From the NCBI RefSeq assembly GCF_910594005.1, contig NW_025316733.1, forward strand, positions 310,001 through 374,000: a stretch of 64,000 bases of DNA, read 5' to 3'. The translations under genes were made by a program, and so were the position numbers. Under the pieces are notes generated by a model that saw only the letters and a program-made list of their open reading frames with translations, ran no database searches and had not been told where the DNA came from. This document shows, one piece after another, positions 1 to 10,348 of this stretch. The DNA comes from Cervus elaphus. Lineage: Eukaryota; Chordata; Mammalia; Artiodactyla; Cervidae. Within the stretch, counting starts at the first letter, position 1. Each line of letters begins with the position of its first letter.

Positions 1-796
1 AACCTCTCATCTCGTGTTGATTCTTGGTCCACGGAGCTCTTTCGTGTTGCTACAGTGACCTCAGGATCCCTCTAGCCTTGAAACAGTGTTCTTGGGGTTT
101 CTCTGGAGTGCCATGAAGGAAATCAAGGCTCCTTTCATGTGTGATGTGCAACACGGAATTGCTCTGCACGCAGTGCAGGGGAATCGGGCCTCATCTCGCG
201 GCGAGGGGGAAGTCTCATGGTTTTTCTCGAGTTGCGTCGGGAACCTGGGGTATATTCTCGAGTTACGACGGGGATGGCCCTTCCACACACGTGTTTGTTC
301 AGCCACGTCAGGACTCTTGCCTAGTTGCGAGACACAACTCGGGATTCTCCTCGAGGCTTGGCAAGGCAATTGGGACGCCTCTCCAGCTGAGGCGGGAGAC
401 TAAGGGTCCCTTTCCACGTGCCACAGGAATCCTGGGACTCCTATCAAGTTTCACGAGGAGTCAGGCATCGTCTCCTTTGGAGGCACTGATCTCCGCGTAC
501 CTCTGGAGTTTTCAAAGGATGTGAGGCTATCGGTCGCGATGAGGTGGGGAACTAAGTCTTTTTCTGTGCTTTCCACAGGGGATTCAGACATCCTTTCGTC
601 CTGGGAGATGCAAGACGAGCCTGCATTGAAGTCACTGCAGGGATATCCGGCCTTATTTCGAGTCAGGGCATCGCGGTGTCCATTCCACTTGAGGCCGCAA
701 ACTCAGGGTCCCTCTCACATACCTAGAGCTGAGAGAAGCCTCCTCTTGAGGTGCTTGTGGTAAGGTGGTATTCCTCTGGAGACGAATCCAGGGACT
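1..796. repeat. Reference monomer (monomer 1) with 31-bp internal subrepeats
   Basis: This monomer shows the internal structure. Units starting at 71, 102, 133, 164, 195, 226, 257, 288, 319, 350, 381, 412, 443, 474, 505 and 536 are in strict 31-base phase. The phase then slips by about 4 bases before the unit at 656 ('tttcgagtcaggg'), by about 5 before the unit at 806 ('tttcgagttgat'), and by about 1 before the next monomer. That makes about 26 units with a net loss of 10 bases, which equals 796. The monomer is also a chimera: it has the alpha marker 'cgagacacaac' at 328-338 and delta markers from 523 on ('gaggctatcgg', 'ctaagtc', 'gcattgaagtc'). Confidence 0.85.
226..287. repeat. Best-preserved pair of 31-bp subunits, each opening with an XhoI site (CTCGAG)
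   Basis: The two units at 226-256 and 257-287 both begin 'ctcgagtt' followed by a GC-rich 'gcg/acg..cggg' core. They are the clearest trace of the 31-base ancestral repeat, and the pair recurs in almost every monomer. Both carry several CpGs that vary between monomers in the direction expected for methyl-C decay ('gcggcggg' to 'gcggtggg', 'acgacggg' to 'acaacggg'). Confidence 0.85.
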
Positions 797-3700
797 AACC
801 TCTCTTTTCGAGTTGATTTTTGGTCCACAGAGTTCTTTCATGTTGCTACAGTGACCTCAGGATCCCTCTATCCTTGAAACAGTGTTCTTGGGGTTTCTCT
901 TTAGTGCCATCAAGGAAATCAAGTCTCCTTTCTTGTGTGATGTGCAAGACGGAATTGCTCTGCACGCAGTACAGGGGAATCGGGCCTCATCTCGCATCGA
1001 GGGGGAAGTCTCATGGTTTTTCTCGAGTTGCGGCGGGAACCTGGGGTATATTCTCGAGTTACGACAGGGATGGCCCTTCCACCCACGTGTTTGTTCAGCC
1101 ACGTCAGGACTCCTGCCTAGTTGCGAGGGACAACTCGGGATTCTCCTCGAGGCTTGGCAGGGCAATTGGAACGCCTCTCCAGCTGAGGCGGGAGACCAAG
1201 GGTCCCTTTCCACGTGCCACAAGAATCCTGGGACTCCTATCAAGTTTCACGAGGAGTCAGGCATCGTCTCCTTTGGAGGCACTGATCTCCGCGTACCTCT
1301 GGAGTTTTCAAAGGATGTGAGGCCTGATGTCGCTATGAGGTGGGGAACTAGGAGTTTCTCTGTGGTCTCCACAGGGGATTCAGACATCCTTTCTTCTTGG
1401 GAGATGCAAGATGAGCCTGCATTCAAGTCACTGCAGGGATATCCGGCCTTATTTCGAGTCAGGGCATCGCAGTGTCCATTCCACTTGAGGCCGCAAACTC
1501 AGGATCCCTCTCACATACCTAGAGCTGAGAGAAGCCTCCTCTTGAGGTGCTTATGGTAAGGTGGTATTCCTCAGGAGTCGAAGCCAGGGACTAACCTCTC
1601 ATCTCGTGTTGATTCTTGGTCCACGGAGCTCTTTCGTGTTGCTACAGTGACCTCAGGATCCCTCTAGACTTGAAACAGTGTTCTTTGGGTTTCTCTGGAG
1701 TGCCATCAAGGAAATCAAGGCTCCTTTCATGTGTGATGTGCAACACGGAATTGCTCTGCACGCAGTGCAGGGGAATCGGGCCTCATCTCGTGGCGAGGGG
1801 GAAGTCTCATGGTTTTTCTCGAGTTGCGGCGGGAACCTGGGGTATATTCTCGAGTTACGACGGGGATGGCCCTTCCACACACGTGTGTGTTCAGCCATGT
1901 CAGGACTCCTGCCTAGTTGCGAGGGACAACTCGGGATTCTCCTCGAGGCTTTGCAGGGCAATTGGGATACCTCTCCAGCTGAGGCGGGAGACCAAGGGTC
2001 CCTTTCCACGTGCCACAGGAATCCTGGGTCTCCTATCAAGTTTCACGAGGAGTCAGGCATCGTCTCCTTTGGAGGCACTGATCTCCGCATACCTCTGGAG
2101 TTTTCAAAGATTTTGAGGCCTCCTGTCGCGATGAGGTGGGGAACTAGGTCTTTCTCTGTGGTCTCCACAGGGGATTCAGACACCCTTTCGTCCTGGGAGA
2201 TGCAAGACGAGCCTGCATTCAAGTCACTGCAGGGATATACGGCCTTATTTCGAGTCAGGGCATCGCGGTGTCCATTCCACTTGAGGCCGCAAACTCAGGG
2301 TCCCTCTCACATACCTAGAGCTGAGAGAAGCCTCCTCTTGAGGTGCTTGTGGTAAGGTGGTATTCCTCAGGAGTCGAAGCCAGGGACTAACCTCTCATCT
2401 CGAGTTGCTTTTTGGCCCACGGAGCTCTTTCGTGTTGCTACAGTGACCTCAGGATCCCTCTAGCCTTGAAACAGTGTTCTTGGGGTTTCTCTGGAGTGCC
2501 ATGAAGGAAATCAAGGCTCCTTTCATGTGTGATGTGCAACACGGAATTGCTCTGCACGCAGTGCAGGGGAATCGGGCCTCATCTCGCGGCGAGGGGGAAG
2601 TCTCATGGTTTTTCTCGAGTTGCGGCGGGAACCTGGGGTATATTCTCGAGTTACGACGGGGATGGACCTTCCACCCACGTGTTTCTTCAGCCATGTCAGG
2701 ACTCCTGCCTAGTTGCGAGGGACAACTCGGGATTCTCCTCCAGGCTTTGCAGGGCAATTGGGACGCCTCTCCAGCTGAGGCGGGAGACCAAGGGTCCCTT
2801 TCCACGTGCCACAAGAATCCTGGGACTCCTATCAACTTTCACGAGGAGTCAGGCATCGTCTCCTTTGGAGGCACTGATCTCCGCGTACCTCTGGAGTTTT
2901 CAAAGGATGTGAGGCCTCCGGTCGCGATGAGGTGGGGAACTAGGTCTTTCTCTGTGGTCTCCACAGGGGATTCAGACATCCTTTCTTCTTGGGAGATGCA
3001 AGACGAGCCTGCATTCAAGTCACTGCAGGGATATCCGGCCTTATTTCGAGTCAGGGCATCGTGGTGTCCATTCCACTTGAGGCCGCAAACTCAGGGTCCC
3101 TCTCACATACCTAGAGCTGAGAGAAGCCTCCTCTTGAGGTGCTTGTGGTAAGGTGGTATTCCTCTGGAGGCGAATCCAGGGACTAACCTCTCTTTTCGAG
3201 TTGATTTTTGGTCCACAGAGTTCTTTCGTGTTGCTACAGTGACCTCAGGATCCCTCTATCCTTGAAACAGTGTTCTTGGGGTTTCTCTGGAGTGCCATCA
3301 AGGAAATCAAGGCTCCTTTCATGTGTGATGTGCAAGACGGAATTGCTCTGCACGCAGTACAGGGGAATCGGGCCTCATCTCGCATCGAGGGGGAAGTCTC
3401 ATAGTTTTTTACGAGTTGCGGTGGGAACCTGGGGTATATTCTCGAGTTACGACGGGGATGGCCCTTCCACCCACGTGTTTGTTCAGCCACCTCAGGACTC
3501 CTGCCTAGTTGCGAGGGACAACTCGGGATTCTCCTCGAGGCTTGGCAGGGCAATTGGAACGCCTCTCCAGCTGAGGCGGGAGACCAAGGGTCCCTTTCCA
3601 CGTGCCACAAGAATCCTGGGACTCCTATCAAGTTTCACGAGGAGTCAGGCATCGTCTCCTTTGGAGGCACTGATCTCCGCGTACCTCTGGAGTTTTCAAA

Positions 3701-6368
3701 GGATGTGAGGCCTGCGGTCGCGATAAGGTGGGGAACTAGGTGTTTCTCTGTGGTCTCCACAGGGGATTCAGACATCCTTTCTTCTTGGGAGATGCAAGAC
3801 GAGCCTGCATTCAAGTCACTGCAGGGATATCCGGCCTTATTTCGAGTCAGGGCACCGCGGTGTCCATTCCACTTCAGGCCGCAAACTCAGGATCCCTCTC
3901 ACATACCTAGAGCTGAGAGAAGCCTCCTCTTGAGGTGCTTGTGGTAAGGTGGTATTCCTCAGGAGTCGAAGCCAGGGACTAACCTCTCATCTCGTGTTGA
4001 TTCTTGGTCCACGGAGCTCTTTCGTGTTGCTACAGTGACCTCAGGATCCCTCTAGCCTTGAAACAGTGTTCTTGGGGTTTCTCTGGAGTGCCATGAAGGA
4101 AATCAAGGCTCCTTTCATGTGTGATGTGCAACACGGAATTGCTCTGCACGCAGTGCAGGGGAATCGGGCCTCATCTCGCGGCGAGGGGGAAGTCTCATGG
4201 TTTTTCTCGAGTTGCGGCGGGAACCTGGGGTATATTCTCGAGTTACGACGGGGATGGCCCTTCCACCCACGTGTGTGTTCAGCCATGTCAGGACTCCTGC
4301 CTAGTTGCGAGGGACAACTCTGGATTCTCCTCGAGGCTTTGCAGGGCAATTGGGACGCCTCTCCAGCTGAGACGGGAGACCAAGGGTCCCTTTCCACGTG
4401 CCACAGGAATCCTGGGTCTCCTATCAAGTTTCACGAGGAGTCAGGCATCGTCTCCTTTGGAGGCACTGATCTCCGCTTACCTCTGGAGTTTTCAAAGGAT
4501 TTGAGGCATCCTGTCGCGATGAGGTGGGGAACTAGGTCTTTCTCTGTGGTCTCCACAGGGGATTCAGACACCCTTTCGTCTTGGGAGATGCAAGACGAGC
4601 CTGCATTCCAGTCACTGCAGGGATATCCGGCCTTATTTCGAGTCAGGGCATCGCGGTGTCCATTCCACTTGAGGCCGCAAACTCAGGGTCCCTCTCACAT
4701 ACATAGAGCTGAGAGAAGCCTCCTCTTGAGGTGCTTGTGGTAAGGTGGTATTACTCTGGAGTCGAAGCCAGGGACTAACCTCTCATCTAGAGTTGATTTT
4801 TGTTCCACGGAGCTCTTTCGTGTTGCTACAGTGACCTCAGGATCCCTCTAGCCTTGAAACAGTGTTCTTGGGGTTTCTCTGGAGTGCCATGAAGGAAATC
4901 AAGGCTCCTTTCATGTGTGATGTGCAACACAGAATTGCTCTGCACGCAGTGCAGGGGAATCGGGCCTCATCTCGCGGCGAGGGGGAAGTCTCATGGTTTT
5001 TCTCGAGTTGCGGCGGGAACCTGGGGTATATTCTCGAGTTACGACGGGGATGGCCCTTCCACACACGTGTTTGTTCAGCCACGTCAGGACTCTTGCCTAG
5101 TTGCGAGACACAACTCGGGATTCTCCTCGAGGCTTGGCAAGGCAATTGGGACGCCTCTCCAGCTGAGGCGGGAGACCAAGGGTCCCTTTCCACGTGCCAC
5201 AGGAATCCTGGGACTCCTATCAAGTTTCACGAGGAGTCAGGCATCGTCTCCTTTGGAGGCACTGATCTCCGCGTACCTCTGGAGTTTTCAAAGGATGTGA
5301 GGCTATCGGTCGCGATGAGGTGGTGAGCTAAGTCTTTCTCTGTGCTTTCCACAGGGGATTCAGACATCCTTTCGTCCTGGGAGATGCAAGACGAGCCTGC
5401 ATTGAAGTCACTGCAGGGATATCCGGCCTTATTTCGAGTCAGGGCATCGTGGTGTCCATTCCACTTGAGGCCGCAAACTCAGGGTCCCTCTCACATACCT
5501 AGAGCTGAGTGAAGCCTCCTCTTGAGGTGCTTGTGGTAAGGTGGTATTCCTCAGGAGTCGAAGCCAGGGACTAACCTCTCATCTCGTGTTGATTCTTGGT
5601 CCACGGAGCTCTTTCGTGTTGCTACAGTGACCTCAGGATCCCTCTAGCCTTGAAACAGTGTTCTTGGGGTTTCTCTGGAGTGCCATCAAGGAAATCAAGG
5701 CTCCTTTCATGTGTGATGTGCAACACGGAATTGCTCTGCACGCAGTGCAGGGGAATCGGGCCTCATCTCGCGGCGAGGGGGAAGTCTCATGGTTTTTCTC
5801 GAGTTGCGGCGGGAACCTGGGGTATATTCTCGAGTTACGACGGGGATGGCCCTTCCACCCACGTGTGTGTTCAGCCATGTCAGGACTCCTGCCTAGTTGC
5901 GAGGGACAACTCGGGATTCTCCTCGAGGCTTGGCAGGGAAATTGGGACGCCTCTCCAGCTGAGACGGGAGACCAAGGGTCCCTTTCCACGTGCCACAGGA
6001 ATCCTGGGTCTCCTATCAAGTTTCACGAGGAGTCAGGCATCGTCTCCTTTGGAGGCACTGATCTCCGCATACCTCTGGAGTTTTCAAAGGATTTGAGGCC
6101 TCCTGTCGCGATGAGGTGGGGAACTAGGTCTTTCTCTGTGGTCTCCACAGGGGATTCAGACATCCTTTCTTCTTGGGAGATGCAAGACAAGCCTGCATTC
6201 AAGTCACTGCAGGGATATCCGGCCATATTTCGAGTCAGGGCATCGCGGTGTCCATTCCACTTGAGGCCGCAAACTCAGGATCCCTCTCACATACCTAGAG
6301 CTGAGAGAAGCCTCCTCTTGAGGTGCTTGTGGTAAGGTGGTATTCCTCTGGAGTCGAAGCCAGGGACT

Positions 6369-9033
6369 AACCTCTCATCTCGTGTTGATTCTTGGTCCAC
6401 GGAGCTCTTTCGTGTTGCTACAGTGACCTCAGGATCCCTCTAGCCTTGAAACAGTGTTCTTGGGGTTTCTCTGGAGTGCCATGAAGGAAATCAAGGCTCC
6501 TTTCATGTGTGATGTGCAACACGGAATTGCTCTGCACGCAGTGCAGGGGAATCGGGCCTCATCTCGCGGCGAGGGGGAAGTCTCATGGTTTTTCTCGAGT
6601 TGCGTCGGGAACCTGGGGTATATTCTCGAGTTACGACGGGGATGGCCCTTCCACACACGTGTTTGTTCAGCCACGTCAGGACTCTTGCCTAGTTGCGAGA
6701 CACAACTCGGGATTCTCCTCGAGGCTTGGCAAGGCAATTGGGACGCCTCTCCAGCTGAGGCGGGAGACTAAGGGTCCCTTTCCACGTGCCACAGGAATCC
6801 TGGGACTCCTATCAAGTTTCACGAGGAGTCAGGCATCGTCTCCTTTGGAGGCACTGATCTCCGCGTACCTCTGGAGTTTTCAAAGGATGTGAGGCTATCG
6901 GTCGCGATGAGGTGGGGAACTAAGTCTTTTTCTGTGCTTTCCACAGGGGATTCAGACATCCTTTCGTCCTGGGAGATGCAAGACGAGCCTGCATTGAAGT
7001 CACTGCAGGGATATCCGGCCTTATTTCGAGTCAGGGCATCGCGGTGTCCATTCCACTTGAGGCCGCAAACTCAGGGTCCCTCTCACATACCTAGAGCTGA
7101 GAGAAGCCTCCTCTTGAGGTGCTTGTGGTAAGGTGGTATTCCTCTGGAGACGAATCCAGGGACTAACCTCTCTTTTCGAGTTGATTTTTGGTCCACAGAG
7201 TTCTTTCATGTTGCTACAGTGACCTCAGGATCCCTCTATCCTTGAAACAGTGTTCTTGGGGTTTCTCTTTAGTGCCATCAAGGAAATCAAGTCTCCTTTC
7301 TTGTGTGATGTGCAAGACGGAATTGCTCTGCACGCAGTACAGGGGAATCGGGCCTCATCTCGCATCGAGGGGGAAGTCTCATGGTTTTTCTCGAGTTGCG
7401 GCGGGAACCTGGGGTATATTCTCGAGTTACGACAGGGATGGCCCTTCCACCCACGTGTTTGTTCAGCCACGTCAGGACTCCTGCCTAGTTGCGAGGGACA
7501 ACTCGGGATTCTCCTCGAGGCTTGGCAGGGCAATTGGAACGCCTCTCCAGCTGAGGCGGGAGACCAAGGGTCCCTTTCCACGTGCCACAAGAATCCTGGG
7601 ACTCCTATCAAGTTTCACGAGGAGTCAGGCATCGTCTCCTTTGGAGGCACTGATCTCCGCGTACCTCTGGAGTTTTCAAAGGATGTGAGGCCTGATGTCG
7701 CTATGAGGTGGGGAACTAGGAGTTTCTCTGTGGTCTCCACAGGGGATTCAGACATCCTTTCTTCTTGGGAGATGCAAGATGAGCCTGCATTCAAGTCACT
7801 GCAGGGATATCCGGCCTTATTTCGAGTCAGGGCATCGCAGTGTCCATTCCACTTGAGGCCGCAAACTCAGGATCCCTCTCACATACCTAGAGCTGAGAGA
7901 AGCCTCCTCTTGAGGTGCTTATGGTAAGGTGGTATTCCTCAGGAGTCGAAGCCAGGGACTAACCTCTCATCTCGTGTTGATTCTTGGTCCACGGAGCTCT
8001 TTCGTGTTGCTACAGTGACCTCAGGATCCCTCTAGACTTGAAACAGTGTTCTTTGGGTTTCTCTGGAGTGCCATCAAGGAAATCAAGGCTCCTTTCATGT
8101 GTGATGTGCAACACGGAATTGCTCTGCACGCAGTGCAGGGGAATCGGGCCTCATCTCGTGGCGAGGGGGAAGTCTCATGGTTTTTCTCGAGTTGCGGCGG
8201 GAACCTGGGGTATATTCTCGAGTTACGACGGGGATGGCCCTTCCACACACGTGTGTGTTCAGCCATGTCAGGACTCCTGCCTAGTTGCGAGGGACAACTC
8301 GGGATTCTCCTCGAGGCTTTGCAGGGCAATTGGGATACCTCTCCAGCTGAGGCGGGAGACCAAGGGTCCCTTTCCACGTGCCACAGGAATCCTGGGTCTC
8401 CTATCAAGTTTCACGAGGAGTCAGGCATCGTCTCCTTTGGAGGCACTGATCTCCGCATACCTCTGGAGTTTTCAAAGATTTTGAGGCCTCCTGTCGCGAT
8501 GAGGTGGGGAACTAGGTCTTTCTCTGTGGTCTCCACAGGGGATTCAGACACCCTTTCGTCCTGGGAGATGCAAGACGAGCCTGCATTCAAGTCACTGCAG
8601 GGATATACGGCCTTATTTCGAGTCAGGGCATCGCGGTGTCCATTCCACTTGAGGCCGCAAACTCAGGGTCCCTCTCACATACCTAGAGCTGAGAGAAGCC
8701 TCCTCTTGAGGTGCTTGTGGTAAGGTGGTATTCCTCAGGAGTCGAAGCCAGGGACTAACCTCTCATCTCGAGTTGCTTTTTGGCCCACGGAGCTCTTTCG
8801 TGTTGCTACAGTGACCTCAGGATCCCTCTAGCCTTGAAACAGTGTTCTTGGGGTTTCTCTGGAGTGCCATGAAGGAAATCAAGGCTCCTTTCATGTGTGA
8901 TGTGCAACACGGAATTGCTCTGCACGCAGTGCAGGGGAATCGGGCCTCATCTCGCGGCGAGGGGGAAGTCTCATGGTTTTTCTCGAGTTGCGGCGGGAAC
9001 CTGGGGTATATTCTCGAGTTACGACGGGGATGG
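6369..9033. repeat. Second copy of the first 2665 bases of the 8-monomer repeat
   Basis: Monomers 9-11 and the first part of 12 match bases 1-2665, including private variants such as the in-frame 'gactaag' (401 and 6769), 'tctttagtgcc' in monomer 10, 'tttgggtttctc' in monomer 11 and 'cgagttgctttttgg' at the start of monomer 12. The match breaks at 2666/9034 ('gatggacc' against 'gatggccc'), after which monomer 12 follows the delta type and monomer 4 does not. The right breakpoint therefore lies inside monomer 12. Confidence 0.88.
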
Positions 9034-10348
9034 CCCTTCCACCCACGTGTTTCTTCAGCGACGTCAGGACTCCTGCCTAGTTGCGAGGGACAACTCTGGA
9101 TTCTCCTCGAGGCTTGGCAGGGCAATTGGGACGCCTCTCCAGCTGAGGCGGGAGACCAAGTGTCCCTTTCCAAGTGCCACAGGAATCCTGGGACTCCTAT
9201 CAAGTTTCACGAGGAGTCAGTCGTCGTCTCCTTTGGAGACACTGATCTCCGCGTACCTCTGGAGTTTTCAAAGGATGTGAAGCTATGGGTCGCGATGAGG
9301 TGGGGAACTAAGTCTTTCTCTGTGCTTTCCACAGGGGATTCAGACATCCTTTCGTCCTGGGAGATGCAAGACGAGCCTGCATTGAAGTCACTGCAGGGAT
9401 ATCCGGCCTTATTTCGAGTCAGGGCATCGCGGTGTCCATTCCACTTGAGGCCGCAAACTCAGGGTCCCTCTCACATACCTAGAGCTGAGAGAAGCCTCCT
9501 CTTGAGGTGCTTGTGGTAAGGTGGTATTCCTCTGGAGACGAATCCAGGGACTAACCTCTCATCTCGAGTTGATTTTTGGTCCACAGAGTTCTTTCGTGTT
9601 GCTACAGTGACCTCAGGATCCCTCTATCCTTGAAACAGTGTTCTTGGGGTTTCTCTGGAGTGCCATCAAGGAAATCAAGGCTCCTTTCATGTGTGATGTG
9701 CAAGACGGAATTGCTCTGCACGCAGTACAGGGGAATCGGGCCTCATCTCGCATCGAGGGGGAAGTCTCATGGTTTTTCTCGAGTTGCGGCGGGAACCTGG
9801 GGTATATTCTCGAGTTACGACGGGGATGGCCCTTCCACCCACGTGTTTGTTCAGCCACGTCAGGACTCCTGCCTAGTTGCGAGGGATAACTCTGGATTCT
9901 CCTCGAGGCTTGGCAGGGCAATTGGGACGCCTCTCCAGCTGAGGCGGGAGACCAAGGGTCCCTTTCCACGTGCCACAAGAATCCTGGGACTCCTATCAAG
10001 TTTCACGAGGAGTCAGGCATCGTCTCCTTAGGAGGCACTGATCTCCGCGTACCTCTCGAGTTTTCAAAGGATGTGAGGCCTCCGGTCGCGATGAGGTGGG
10101 GAACTAGGTCTTTCTCTGTGGTCTCCACAGGGGATTCAGACACCCTTTCGTCTTGGGAGATGCAAGACGAGCCTGCATTCCAGTCACTGCAGGGATATCC
10201 GGCCTTATTTCGAGTCAGGGCATCGCGGTGTCCATTCCACTTGAGGCCCCAAACTCAGGGTCCCTCTCACATACCTAGAGCTGAGAGAAGCCTCCTCTTG
10301 AGGTGCTTGTGGTAAGGTGGTATTCCTCTGGAGTCGAAGCCAGGGACT
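9034..10348. repeat. Transitional monomers: rest of monomer 12 (delta) and monomer 13 (beta/gamma chimera)
   Basis: Monomer 12 carries the delta markers 'caagtgtccctttccaag' and 'gcattgaagtc', with private changes such as 'gtcagtcgtcgtc'. Monomer 13 (9553-10348) is beta in its first two thirds ('caagacgg', 'ctcgcatcgaggg', 'cacaagaatcc') and gamma at its 3' end ('cagacaccc' near 10137, 'cattccagtc' near 10176). It is followed by an alpha monomer, as gamma normally is. The switch lies between about 9985 and 10135. Confidence 0.7.

Larger units (their letters stand above)
1..6368. repeat. Eight-monomer higher-order repeat, copy 1 (monomers 1-8)
   Basis: Monomer starts are 1, 797, 1593, 2389, 3185, 3981, 4777 and 5573. 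By markers the types are alpha/delta chimera, beta, gamma, mixed, beta, gamma, alpha/delta chimera, gamma. The next monomer (6369) restarts the series at monomer 1. Bases 1-2665 recur at 6369-9033 with no difference that I could find, so the repeat period is 6368 bases (8 x 796). The left end is cut by the window, so the true start of the copy is unknown. Confidence 0.85.

Noticed and set aside
61..369. Repeated minus-strand ORFs of 102-128 codons
   Set aside because: They share one fixed position in every monomer, overlap the plus-strand frames completely and have no independent support for coding.
71..566. Transposon or endogenous retrovirus inside the monomer
   Set aside because: There is no terminal repeat, target-site duplication, poly-A tail or polymerase motif, and the 31-base subunit structure explains the sequence.
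86..763. A 225-codon plus-strand ORF found in most monomers, with in-frame ATG and TAA
   Set aside because: It coexists with equally long frames in other phases and on the minus strand, is broken by stops or frameshifts in many monomers, and has no recognisable domain, so it is a shadow of the satellite sequence.
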